DNA from: Cladorhizidae sp. MBARI D1340-BT2
Taxonomy: Eukaryota > Porifera > Demospongiae > Poecilosclerida > Cladorhizidae
NCBI GenBank assembly: GCA_028752905.1
Contig: JAQNBH010000015.1
Coordinates: 34,392,163-34,456,162, forward strand
Direction of reading: 5' to 3'
DNA: 64,000 nt
The notes beneath the pieces are model-generated. The model ran no database searches. It was not told the origin of the DNA and was given only the letters and a program-made list of their open reading frames with translations. Positions 55,001 to 61,085 of this stretch are shown here, piece after piece. The first letter of the stretch is position 1; the number at the start of each line of letters is the position of its first letter. The position numbers were made by a program, and so were the translations under genes.

Positions 55001-55113
55001 TGTCAACAGTGTCTGAAGCGCTGTTTATCAGTGAAATTGCTACCATCAGAGTGCCCATAGAGGAACGTAACAATCTTAGTTTGAAGTGGGTGAAGACATT
55101 GCCCAATACATAA
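25019..55113 (+). CDS. START domain-vinculin C-terminal chimera (20 exons, predicted 789 aa)
   Basis: Exons: 25019-25121, 25165-25295, 26714-26750, 26886-26988, 27625-27768, 28330-28628, 28978-29135, 41611-41770, 42985-43148, 43208-43273, 43381-43492, 43905-43969, 44043-44178, 44286-44377, 44444-44507, 44599-44648, 46870-46985, 53734-53848, 53910-53994, 54944-55113. They sum to 2370 bases, exactly 790 codons including TAA; every intron is GT-AG and every phase matches. Residues about 30-240 form a START lipid-transfer fold. About 241-275 is an acidic Ser/Asp/Glu linker. About 283-611 align with vinculin D3-D4 (NPGNQ motif at exons 10/11), 612-628 are a short acidic linker, and 629-789 align with the vinculin tail, ending in LKWVKTLPNT. 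The vinculin head is absent. The ATG at 25019 is the first in frame after an upstream stop. Inferred role: lipid-regulated actin/membrane linker. Retaining intron 7 would give a START-only product ending at 29147. Main doubt: transcription across the 12.5-kb intron 7 is unproved. Confidence 0.8.
26087..26655. repeat. GTT/GCT trinucleotide-repeat block in intron 2 of the START-vinculin gene
   Basis: Nearly 570 bases of mixed GTT, GCT, GAT and GTA triplets, purest from 26370 to 26655 (GCTGCTGTTGTTGCTGCTGC). It ends about 60 bases before microexon 3, so it lies in its acceptor region. All frames look open (Val/Ala, Leu or Cys runs), but this is intron. Confidence 0.92.
27060..27185 (-). mobile_element. 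Hairpin/hammerhead-like repeat, copy in intron 4
   Basis: On the minus strand, 27127-27156 reads CCTGATGAAGGCTAG, TGCAT, CTAGCGAAAC. This has the hammerhead layout: CTGATGA, a stem GCTAG/CTAGC with a 5-base loop, then GAAAC. The flank TCAATGAACTTTCAGTTGAT is shared with copies near 45.35 and 59.39 kb. Confidence 0.55.
29340..29640. repeat. Dispersed repeat, copy 1 (second copy at 32430-32710)
   Basis: AAGGTGAATTGGTACAGTGG through GAGCAGACTGAAGC is nearly identical at the two sites over about 280 bases. The second copy interrupts the antisense Gypsy remnant. The class of element is not known. Confidence 0.8.
31284..31826 (-). pseudogene. Gypsy gag fragment
   Basis: A 180-residue open frame with CKHFEPKKVVMVERLQLYHH, a serial-substitution-prone capsid-like region (LYTRDISKAPDRH, FAAADEIAEWMEVVNLIFQQ) and a damaged zinc knuckle (NLQCMSKEGIQ). 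The layout matches the gag of marine-invertebrate Gypsy elements. No intact polyprotein follows. Confidence 0.65.
32430..32710. repeat. Dispersed repeat, copy 2
   Basis: Second copy of the repeat at 29340-29640, directly followed by Gypsy gag-like sequence (CATGACTACCTTCTTTGGCT). Confidence 0.8.
32728..32952 (-). pseudogene. Rearranged Gypsy pol/gag junction fragment
   Basis: Starts with a pol-like stretch before the reverse transcriptase (YKDVFKDDHGAVRDLKA) and passes directly into gag-like ARKPDQTEVHAASRLAGS. This order is not that of a normal element and indicates internal deletion or template switching. Confidence 0.55.
33085..33205. repeat. 25-base tandem repeat (GGATACCTGTACTGGTGTCT), about 5 copies
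   Basis: Copies of GGATACCTGTACTGGTGTCT plus CTATA. A shorter version lies at about 32065-32140, in the other copy of the same Gypsy segment. Confidence 0.9.
33350..33789 (-). pseudogene. Gypsy gag-protease region fragment, third copy
   Basis: Minus-strand fragment with DECSDSSDCDLPLHH (acidic region before the protease) and gag-like words shared with 31260-31700 and 38430-39600. The younger Gypsy interrupts it at the GGTAT that ends at 33794. Confidence 0.55.
33795..33989 (+). repeat. 5' LTR of the plus-strand Gypsy
   Basis: About 195 bases, from TGTAGTGAG to CTCTACA. The gag-like frame begins at its very end (ATGGTGGCAAATG). Confidence 0.8.
33989..34560 (+). pseudogene. Gypsy gag, two overlapping frames
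   Basis: Frame one ends WVRSFERFKSAASAKDK and KVNALMYSGQ. Frame two continues DEDRNKYDTAKERFESHFI and ENEPVNAFITDLHAL; a third frame carries IWDHIVVGLQDAKFSERFQL. Together they match the capsid part of gag, broken by frameshifts at about 34210 and 34420. Confidence 0.7.
35150..36220 (+). pseudogene. Gypsy reverse transcriptase/RNase H, heavily mutated
   Basis: Recognisable stretches are VAIPFIPAVRTELEWMEKL, GMVVSPKVKGK, WIDLTKLNTSV and, near 36050, ETIVSADVPSYGLGAVLLQ, the start of RNase H-like sequence. Numerous stops lie between them. Confidence 0.6.
36890..37300 (+). pseudogene. Gypsy integrase, mutated
   Basis: Stretches such as LFEWHKATYLLIVDYLS, DYGFKHITSNPYHTQGVGE and TEKAIKT, then YSPSELLMGRRLQSTVP, match the integrase core and the region after it (the GExE..I helix). 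Frames change several times. Confidence 0.65.
37618..37807 (+). repeat. 3' LTR of the plus-strand Gypsy
   Basis: About 190 bases, from TGTCTCC to CTCTACA, alignable with the 5' LTR (ATGCTCAGT, AATGACT, AGCAATCACT) and followed by the GGTAT duplication. Confidence 0.8.
37813..38660 (-). pseudogene. Continuation of the older Gypsy gag fragment (right of the nested element)
   Basis: Continues the gag-like sequence interrupted at 33789, repeating words from 31620-31880 (GGAGAGCTTCCTGAGGG, TTTGGCTTGAAGTGTTTGCA). Many indels; no intact frame. Confidence 0.6.
38681..39226. mobile_element. TTAA-flanked inverted-repeat element, copy 2
   Basis: TTAA lies at both ends (38681-38684, 39223-39226). The arms share GTGGTTAC.../...GTAACCAC, TGCATAAATATC versus GATATTTATGCA, and GTGCTCTCTTTTGA-type words also present in copy 1. 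The centre has a GTGGGGGGTGGGG run. It interrupts Gypsy gag sequence whose uninterrupted counterpart is near 33530. Arm identity is much lower than in copy 1, so this insertion is older. Confidence 0.75.
39235..39750 (-). pseudogene. Older Gypsy gag fragment, last part
   Basis: Words shared with 31400-31850 (GAAGACCACACACAAAACAATCTC, here cut to GAAGACCACACACAAAACA; AGTGTTTGCATAGCACTTCC). It leads toward the right LTR at 39866. Confidence 0.55.
40140..40530. repeat. 41-42-base palindromic minisatellite, about 8 copies
   Basis: The unit contains TCTAGCCTTCATC, TGATGAAGGTTAGATGC. Each unit holds a hairpin, CCTTCATC-T-GATGAAGG. The sequence at 40155-40181 links it to the hairpin/hammerhead-like family, suggesting the array grew from one such element. 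Confidence 0.9.
42195..42232. repeat. Poly(G) tract in intron 8
   Basis: A nearly uninterrupted run of about 27 G bases. Intron 8 also has two poly(C) runs (about 42496-42517 and 42581-42599). Confidence 0.95.
44649..46869. other. Intron 16 of the START-vinculin gene
   Basis: 2.2 kb without coding sequence. Contains an inverted repeat at about 45385-45465 (ACCTTCTCAATAATCAACTT / AAGTTGATTATTGAGAAGGT) of the hairpin family, a (TA)n run near 46077 and a poly(G) run at about 46190-46203. Confidence 0.6.
45349..45470. mobile_element. Hairpin repeat, copy in intron 16
   Basis: Inverted repeat of CTTCTCAATAATCAACTTGA and its reverse complement around a short loop, with the flank CTCAATGAACTCTCAGTTGA shared with the copy at about 59.4 kb. 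The hammerhead-like core is missing here. Confidence 0.6.
47545..48187. repeat. 19-base minisatellite, left part, about 34 copies
   Basis: Unit TGAATGTGCAGTATTCATC with variants CACC, GTGTT and TACAG. Each unit has GAAT...ATTC symmetry. It ends at the A-rich 3' end of the retrotransposon. Confidence 0.95.
48190..48729 (-). pseudogene. Retrotransposon restriction-like endonuclease end
   Basis: SCPADVFLPIWKRGQPAAID followed by VTV carries the PAD...DVTV pattern of the PD-(D/E)xK-type endonuclease. FIPVAVEATGGWSEEGLD and HLAICLWRGNAVMW match the conserved C-terminal part of this family. The frame then runs into the A-rich 3' end. Confidence 0.75.
48711..50210 (-). pseudogene. Retrotransposon reverse transcriptase core
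   Basis: Open for 499 codons. Visible reverse transcriptase motifs are LLLDFSNAFNGIDR (first catalytic Asp), SGVQQGDPLGPLSFSLAL and WYLDDGSLCG, the YxDD active site. A thumb-like region follows with DWSWEKATLPSSLGGLNIR, then GDWLNVVPFQALGLHL. Near the end CSICQIITDLFGDH retains part of a Cys/His motif, but the last cysteine appears to be lost. The frame breaks just before the endonuclease. Confidence 0.85.
50318..51477 (-). pseudogene. Retrotransposon ORF, N-terminal part with Cys-rich motif
   Basis: The frame opens after a stop at about 51480 and has no ATG before a Cys-rich block (VCCRCNHSGRCINCSCC, then QCVNCLAIRGG). This could be a zinc-binding domain, so the true start may be lost or non-AUG. 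A Ser/Thr/Pro-rich linker follows, then a conserved region with MLPRCILAAPKRGG and GSAPGPSNFRATHIKE, just before the reverse transcriptase core. A frameshift near 50400 moves the reading to another frame that covers FVNLLCAGDAP-type sequence. Confidence 0.75.
51556..53490. repeat. 19-base minisatellite, right part, about 100 copies
   Basis: The same unit as 47545-48187 resumes directly after the retrotransposon, so the array was continuous before insertion. Longer variant blocks (AGTATATTCATC at 52470-52745) mark local duplications. Confidence 0.95.
54080..54360 (-). pseudogene. 3' fragment of a second restriction-like-endonuclease retroelement
   Basis: Minus-strand ANIASTHFLVPIGIETTGVF, ASLFLRELGCRLE and FLLQRISIAIQRGNMLAVL correspond to the C-terminal region that in the other element reads FIPVAVEATGG...LAICLWRGNAVMW. 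Only this end is present, as expected from 5' truncation. It lies antisense in intron 19 of the START-vinculin gene. Confidence 0.6.
54361..54478. mobile_element. Hairpin repeat, copy in intron 19
   Basis: Contains CAATTGACATAATAACAT, ACCTTCTCAA, a duplicated AAAACGTCAA and CAAGTCGAAACGTCAATTTC followed by AAGTTGCTTATTGAGAA. A degraded relative of the 59.2-kb copy. Confidence 0.55.
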
Positions 55114-55185
55114 CAACTTTGTAGAATACTAGATATTATATTTTTTGTGTTTGACATTGGATCCTCAATATGAATTATATGCTGT

Positions 55186-55191
55186 AATAAA
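55186..55191 (+). terminator. Poly(A) signal of the START-vinculin gene
   Basis: A canonical AATAAA lies 73 bases after the TAA at 55111-55113 and is the first such hexamer downstream. It sits only about 40 bases before the 3' end of the convergent ZW10 coding region, so the two 3' ends probably overlap. Confidence 0.6.
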
Positions 55192-55232
55192 ATTAACAGC
55201 AATGTACACACCATTGTTAGTCAAGTATATAG

Positions 55233-57521
55233 TTATGACCGAGTTATTTTGTTGAGTGCAGCAGCCCTGCGCTCAGTGTTCCTAAAAATGGCCTTGATCA
55301 GTGCTCTCACCTCCCCCACAGAAAACTCTGTTGCTAGAGATCCTTTTCCAGAGTCCCACATGCATGTAATATCCAGTAGAGAGGCATTCAATACCACAGA
55401 CAGACTCTGCAGCTTCTTCCAGCTCTTGCAATACTTAGTTACTAAGTCACCATCACCTTCTTGTGTTAATAAGAGAATCTGGGAAGCTTTGCTGATGACC
55501 ATGTTCAGAAGAGCATGAAGTTCGGTGGCATCAGCAGCTGTGATGTCTTCCATAGAGAATACCATTCGGATCAATTCGGACATGCATGTATCCAGCAGCT
55601 TACCCACTGCCTTAAGGTGCATGTGAGTGGGAAATATGCCAAAGTAAATCTTGCTCAGTTTGCTGATATGAGAAACGGCTGCCTGCATGGCCTGCCACAC
55701 TATTTCCCTCTGGTCATCGCTGGAGACTTTAACAAAAGTTCCAAAGGACTTCAAGAACTTAAGGACACAAACAGATTGCTTTCTCATCTCTGCTGAAAAG
55801 CACTCGTCGCCCAACTGACGAACAATAGGGATATAATCCACAAAGGTAGAGGATTGCTGGTTGAGAGGAGGAGGGAGTCGCGAGTAGAACTGGTGGCCGA
55901 GAGTGATGAGGTGATGGGCCAGGTACATGCAGTTATTGTACTGCACAGCTGCCACGCGGGGAAGCTCTGAGATAGCAGAACTGTGATAGGATGGGAGGAC
56001 AGCACAGAAGAGGTCCACCATATTTCTTGCCACATGGAAGAGCTGAAGTCCAGAGGCAGCATTGGTGGAGTCCGCACATCCCTTCAGAGTTAGGTACAAG
56101 TGATTCACGTAATCTTGCACAGATTTACTCACCGAGCAGCGAGGAAATTTTAAACTCAGAGAGGATATATCGGATCCGCAAACTTCATCTGTAACGGTAG
56201 CATTTTCTGAGCTGGTATCATCGGACAGAGTGGTGCTAGAGAAGATTTGATTGAGTTTGAGCACGGGATCCAAGCTGGTTGTAATAATAGTGTCATGGAT
56301 AGGCTGCATGAGGATGCTGCGTGCCTTCACCAGCATGTCCTGACTCCTCTGCATCACAAAGTGAGCATTAATATCACTTGCATAATCGCTCATTTTGTGC
56401 ATCTTTCCTCCTTCAACAAGACCCAATACTTCCACTGCAGCTTCAAATTCCTTTGTCTTTTCCCGTATGCTTTCGTAATCCTCCAACTCTAAAAGAGTCC
56501 TAGGAATAGAAGTCGATAATCGATGAGCAACCACCATTTCTTCCACCTCAGAGCACACCACACTACCCACCATCTTCAGCCACTCCTCCCTGTATTCCTG
56601 CACTACTACACACCCGATTACTTTAAAAACGTATAAGAGCATGTCATAGAGTTCCATGACAGACATCACCTCAGCCTCTGATTTAGACATGCTCACTATT
56701 ATTTGTCCTTTGTTGCTGGATTGGTGGATTCTCAATGATCCATGCACTATAAGAGGCTTTATGATCAGCTTCAAGATCTTATGTGAAAAGATCCTTGCTC
56801 TTTTCTCCCAGACACCTAGAGTCAAGAGACATTTCATTGCACTAACCACATCCTTCATATGGTCTTCTTGCATGCTGGAAAGAACAAGAATGTGTAGCTT
56901 AACACTAAGCAGGACATCTAAACTTGGCTCACTAGGGACCACCCTGGGACTCCAAATGACAAACTTTTGCCATTCCTCCTCCAGTTGCAAGGTAAGATCA
57001 CACAATACAGTGGCTAGTTCAGACTTAAGAGCTCGAAATACCAGAGCTTCACAACTCCCTTTTGCCAAAATAGAAAGGGATTCGGATGCATTGGATAACT
57101 GCTCACCAGCTATCTTATATTTCCCTGACTGCACATGTGACCTGCTAGTTTCTATTGCTTGATAAATGTCGACTAAGTGCTGAATCAGGTCAATACGTGA
57201 CCGTGTTTCCTTCAGCTTGCTTTCAATTTCCTCTTTCTTGTGAAATGTCTGTGTTATTCTGTAGCTGAGGTCGTGTTCAATACGAACAGATATCTTTTGG
57301 TACTCATCCCTCACCTCTTGCACTCTTTGCTCAAGAGCTATTGTGGTGCTCACATAGGAATCAAACGCCACGTAGTTCTGCTTAACCAGCTCGTAGAGTT
57401 CTCCCCTAAGGTGCCCTGACTTCTTGACTAGCCTCTCGATGGTGTCGTCTATTACATCCTGGTCATAAACACTAGCTTTCTGCACAATATTGGATACAAC
57501 GGACCCCACTTTCAGCGCCAT
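55233..57521 (-). CDS. ZW10: ZW10 kinetochore / vesicle-tethering protein, intronless, 762 aa
   Basis: A complete single-exon reading frame of 762 residues; human ZW10 has 779. The N-terminal third is coiled-coil-like (LEQRVQEVRDEYQKISVRIE). The strongest matches are in the C-terminal half: GLQLFHVARNMVDLFCAVLP, NNCMYLAHHLITLGHQF, TFVDYIPIVRQLGDECFSAE, and the C-terminus EVRALIKAIFRNTERRAAAL. ZW10 is a subunit of the Rod-Zwilch-ZW10 complex, which brings dynein and spindle-checkpoint proteins to kinetochores. It is also part of the NRZ (Dsl1-type) tether for Golgi-to-ER vesicles. The ATG at 57519-57521 lies close to the start of homology and has no better upstream rival. The gene is tail to tail with the vinculin chimera. 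No AATAAA is visible on the minus strand in the 120-base gap, so its 3' UTR probably runs into the neighbour's last exon. Lack of introns is unusual beside such a split neighbour, but the frame is intact, which argues against a dead retrocopy. Confidence 0.95.
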   Translation of the reverse strand: MALKVGSVVSNIVQKASVYDQDVIDDTIERLVKKSGHLRGELYELVKQNYVAFDSYVSTTIALEQRVQEVRDEYQKISVRIEHDLSYRITQTFHKKEEIESKLKETRSRIDLIQHLVDIYQAIETSRSHVQSGKYKIAGEQLSNASESLSILAKGSCEALVFRALKSELATVLCDLTLQLEEEWQKFVIWSPRVVPSEPSLDVLLSVKLHILVLSSMQEDHMKDVVSAMKCLLTLGVWEKRARIFSHKILKLIIKPLIVHGSLRIHQSSNKGQIIVSMSKSEAEVMSVMELYDMLLYVFKVIGCVVVQEYREEWLKMVGSVVCSEVEEMVVAHRLSTSIPRTLLELEDYESIREKTKEFEAAVEVLGLVEGGKMHKMSDYASDINAHFVMQRSQDMLVKARSILMQPIHDTIITTSLDPVLKLNQIFSSTTLSDDTSSENATVTDEVCGSDISSLSLKFPRCSVSKSVQDYVNHLYLTLKGCADSTNAASGLQLFHVARNMVDLFCAVLPSYHSSAISELPRVAAVQYNNCMYLAHHLITLGHQFYSRLPPPLNQQSSTFVDYIPIVRQLGDECFSAEMRKQSVCVLKFLKSFGTFVKVSSDDQREIVWQAMQAAVSHISKLSKIYFGIFPTHMHLKAVGKLLDTCMSELIRMVFSMEDITAADATELHALLNMVISKASQILLLTQEGDGDLVTKYCKSWKKLQSLSVVLNASLLDITCMWDSGKGSLATEFSVGEVRALIKAIFRNTERRAAALNKITRS

Positions 57522-59215
57522 TTCTCCTTCCCCTTCCCATGGGGTTTAAAGTTCAAAGTACGGGAGGGGATTACTCCTTCCACGGTACTATCGCTGTACT
57601 GTACCGTACTCGTGAAAGCTCTTAAATGCCATAGACATTTCAAACAGGATTGAGTTGACATCAGATGTATTTAGTTTAAGGGAAACCTACGGTAGCAATA
57701 CCCAGAAATTAGTGAGACATCTCCTTATGAAGGCTAGAGCATCTGGTCGAAACACATCGAGAGAATTCAATTTGAAGTTGATTGTTGAGAGGGTTAGTGT
57801 AGTATATTCTACCTTATGAATAAAGAAACTCTCAACATAAAACCAACATGGTTGATGACACATCTTGCTAATATCTATCACCAACAGATTTAATTGGTGT
57901 GTTATATAGTGGAGGGGACAGGCCTCCAACAGAAATTTCCCCTATGGGACAAAGTATTAGAATTCAAGATTTCTTCAAAGTGAGGGAGCACCACTCATTT
58001 CTGGTCTTTCCATGTTTGTCCCATGAGTAGTTGGTGTCCTCCCCAGGTGGACCAGTCCTCACTCACTGTTCGGCGACCAATGTTGTGGGTAAAAGTCCAT
58101 TATGTAGTTCACATCTCATGATCTGGTCTGGGTCACAAATAGATTAGTCTTTGACTTATTTTATGGTCACGTCCCCACCCCACCCCCCGCCCGCCCCACC
58201 CACCTTTCCTTCTATGCCCTCCCTTCTATATATGTAGTTATCAGGTTATTGTCCAGTGTACATGTATGTCATTGACCTAATGTAAATGTCGAAGCTGCTG
58301 GGGTGCTGACCATAGCTGTGATTGTTAAGCAGTTATGGGCTAGATCATCTTATAATGAGACAAGAGGCAAATATTCATCCCGATATTCTGTACCACTGAA
58401 TGCCACTGAAAAATCAACAAAAACGAACAAGGCTATAAAGAAAGATAACAAGACCTTACCCATGTAGACCACAATCAGTTGGAGACCCTTTATCACTTAT
58501 AATCATCTGCACCCATCATTAATAAGGCAAAGCTATTTGTATGTGGGTACATACAATCCAGTTACCTTTTTCTTTTAGTTGTTGTTTTTTTGTGTTTTTT
58601 AATATTTTAATCCACTCATTTTTGGGGGTGGGTGGGTTGTTGTTTCTGTACATCAATATCGGGGTGGGGGGGGGGGGGGGGAATGCAGTAGTAGAACTCT
58701 CTTGACACCTATTTCAAAATCACATGGCTGCTCTCTCTCCAAAAAAAAGCCCACATCTCGGCTTAAACTTGCAGTGGAGCTTTTTAGCTGTCAAAATGGT
58801 GGTTTCGGCTGAAATTAGACTCCTGGCATGCCTTCACTAAGATAGTAAACTGACTGGGGAAAAAATGAAATCCATCTTCACAGACCATTTATGTAATATC
58901 CGTTGTTGTAATTTTCCTTGCATAGCTTACATGCAATAGGTCGATTCATGAAACAATAATAGTACCGGATGTTCCAATGCACTACTTTGTTTCTCTGTGT
59001 GTGATGTGTTTTTTAATGCAATAAAGAACATACATATATAACCTGTACTCACTCCTGCAGTTTGATTTGTGTAGCTCTTGTCCTTATGCAACTGTTGACA
59101 AGACCAAAGGAGGCTGTAGAGCTCATTCTAATGTATCTCTTGTTTGGTTGTGCAGTTCTCCTGTACAACTGCGACCAAGTCCTTGAAGGAGGTTATATAT
59201 AGCAACAATGTATGG
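57522..59215. other. Region upstream of ZW10
   Basis: The first 100 bases contain GTACGGGAGGG and CTGTACTGTACCGTACTCG and may hold the ZW10 promoter. A hairpin-repeat fragment with a hammerhead-like core lies at 57723-57753 and continues to about 57840. A poly(G) run lies at about 58665-58681. No exon recognised. Confidence 0.45.
57723..57840 (+). mobile_element. Hairpin/hammerhead-like repeat, copy upstream of ZW10
   Basis: CCTTATGAAGGCTAGAGC then ATCTGGTCGAAACACATCGA, followed by TTGAAGTTGATTGTTGAGAG. The CTGATGA core is changed (CTTATGA), so it should be inactive. Confidence 0.55.
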
Positions 59216-59216
59216 C

Positions 59217-59402
59217 ATTAAAATCACCTTCTCAATAATTAACTTCAATTTTTATTCCCTCGACGTTTTGACTAGATGCTCTAGCCTTCATCAGGAATAA
59301 TTCCTGGTGAAGACTTAGTCGAAACGTCGAGGGAATAAAAATTGAAGTTGGTTATTGAGAAGGTGATTTTAATGTTATTATATCAACTGAGAGTTCATTG
59401 AG
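59217..59402. mobile_element. Hairpin repeat with hammerhead-like cores, near-perfect inverted copy
   Basis: The left arm (ATTAAAATCACCTTCTCAAT ... CCCTCGACGTTTTGAC) and right arm (GTCGAAACGTCGAGGG ... ATTGAGAAGGTGATTTTAAT) are reverse complements over about 75 bases around AGGAATAATTCCT. The minus strand of the left arm gives CCTGATGAAGGCTAGAGCAT then CTAGTCAAAAC; the right arm gives CTTAGTCGAAACGTCGAGGG. The right flank is ATCAACTGAGAGTTCATTGA. Confidence 0.7.
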
Positions 59403-59624
59403 AATATATGGCATGTGCTGATATGTGTAGTATTCAACAACAGCAATAAACAAAGTTAGTTAAAATTCCTGAAGATGCTGAAACTCACACATTGTCTAGT
59501 CCTCCACCACTCACTATAATATACAGGAACAAGAAGCAAACAAAACAAATTATTAAGGAAAGAAAAGGAAACAAAACTCTACCCTGTAGACCACACCCAG
59601 TTGGCTTGGCTTTTACTATTTAAG

Positions 59625-59800
59625 CTCTTGTGCTGCAATATTGTGCTGCTGTTGCTGACTGCACCCACAACCAGATGGCTTTGCAGCCTTTGCTTTTACC
59701 ATTTAAACTCTTGTGCTGCAATGTTGTGCTGCTGTTGCTGACTGCACCCACAACCAGATGGCTTTGCTTTTACCATAAACTCTTGTGCTGCAATGTTGCA
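59625..59800. repeat. Minisatellite of about 75 bases, about 2.5 copies
   Basis: Repeats of CTCTTGTGCTGCAATGTTGT and CTGACTGCACCCACAACCAG then ATGGCTTTGC. Confidence 0.8.
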
Positions 59801-60722
59801 CTGCTGTTGTTGACTGTACCCATACTGGCCATACAGTGTCAGCTACAGCCAGGACTTAGTAACAGAATAGCACCAACCAAACAGTGGAAGTGAGTGCATG
59901 TAATTCGTTCTTCTTATAATCCAGCACATGCATTAGCTTGGCTACATCATCATTATTGATGACATCACCTGCCTTATCAACCACGTTAATCTTCAATCGA
60001 GAAACATATCAGTTGTGGATATGCATCGGAACATTTGGAGTCTTCTGATGCTCAAATTTCTGTGAGTGCACTATTCTGGGCAAGCTATGGGGCAGAATGG
60101 GAGAAACAGATAAATAGATCCTAGCCAAGGGAGTGGTGTCGCACTTGCTGTGGTGTTTAGGGCTGCTAGTTTACTAGCTTAGTGAAGGATAAGGGGAGAC
60201 AAGAACATTTCTCATGTGTGTGTTTTTTTAATTACTTTTTAATATTTAATTTATTTTCAAAGATTTTGGTCTTAAAAGGTAGCCCATTCTGTGTACTTTC
60301 CAATGGTGTTACAATGGTGAAATTTGGGGAAACCACAAAAGTCTTTTTTAATTTTATTATATGCGCTCTTGCTTCCAAACCTAAGATCTTCTTCAACACT
60401 AGTCATTTATGGTGATATCAGAGTACCTACAGATACAACTTATGAATTAATAGTGTTTTATAAAACAATTTTATTTCCCCCATTATCCCAATTTATTTTT
60501 GCTGTCAGGTGACCGACTATATCTCATCACAAAATGTCTGGATTAGAAAACTGTCAATTCAAAATCAGAGCAGTGCAAGAGCTTTCAGATTATATAAAAA
60601 CTATTTGCTAAGAATAAAATTTGATTGAGTTAGACTGCTTTAAGTGGTATGGTATTACACTTTCGTGGTAAATCAGGAGTACAACACTAAATCACATGGA
60701 TTTACTCTTATTTTTACAAGTG

Positions 60723-61085
60723 TTAAAAAAAACTCTGGTTCGCAATTTGGAGCTCCATAAATTCTGCAAACTTCACTCTATAGCCTTTTAATATATAGCT
60801 CAAAAGATAGCTCACTGTGTGCTCTCTTTTGATACTAAAACCTGTTGTATAGATACAACCATACCCATGTTACATGCAGTAAAAAATGGGACCTCAAAAC
60901 CAGCCTGCCCAAGTCTTCTGCATTTCTAACTCCTAATTGGAAAGTGAAAAACAGTTGAAATTAGTACCAGTGGCTAGAGGAATATCATTAGGTGCTAAAA
61001 CGTAAGTACGTGGTCAAGTGCACAGGTGTCATAGAATCAGAATTTATGGAGCTCCAAAATCTCGTAACCACAGGGTTTTTTTTAA
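60723..61085. mobile_element. TTAA-flanked inverted-repeat element, copy 3
   Basis: TTAA lies at 60723-60726 and 61082-61085. The ends CTCTGGTTCGCAA... and ...CGTAACCACAGG are imperfect inverted repeats; TTTGGAGCTCCATAAATTCTG and GAATTTATGGAGCTCCAAA pair just inside. The words GCTCAAAAGATAG and GTGTGCTCTCTTTTGATAC match copy 1 exactly. The inner part is asymmetric, suggesting partial deletion or age. Confidence 0.75.

Larger units (their letters stand above)
28978..55113 (+). other. Vinculin D3/D4-linker-tail exons (exons 7-20) of the chimera
   Basis: Exon 7 (NRLIVEKICNEISELTRELE) and exon 8 (LQELDKELQSAMTTMV) match consecutive helices of vinculin's third head domain, in the order and spacing of human vinculin, so the vinculin homology begins before the long intron. 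Exons 9-15 give the helical D4 region with NPGNQ in ASRLVFTNPGNQEA. Exon 16 (17 residues, ESEDEPFIEEVP...) replaces the long proline-rich strap of vertebrate vinculin. Exons 17-20 are the tail five-helix bundle: WECKSNGMVEAATKMAHSMM, IAAESENVAEMALKLAEVC, MISTQLKIITSVKD and ENAENLMSTV, each matching the human tail in order. Vinculin tail is known to bind F-actin and acidic phospholipids. The alternative, alpha-catenin/catulin, fits less well because the last helix and C-terminal arm are vinculin-like. Confidence 0.85.

Noticed and set aside
54853..55113. Separate small gene
   Set aside because: It is the last exon of the vinculin-like gene with a TACATAG acceptor; the upstream part of the open frame is intron.
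41611..55113. Ordinary vinculin gene starting downstream of the Gypsy insertions
   Set aside because: The first exon here begins mid-domain with a CAG acceptor and no ATG, and exon 7 at 28978 supplies the preceding vinculin helices in phase.
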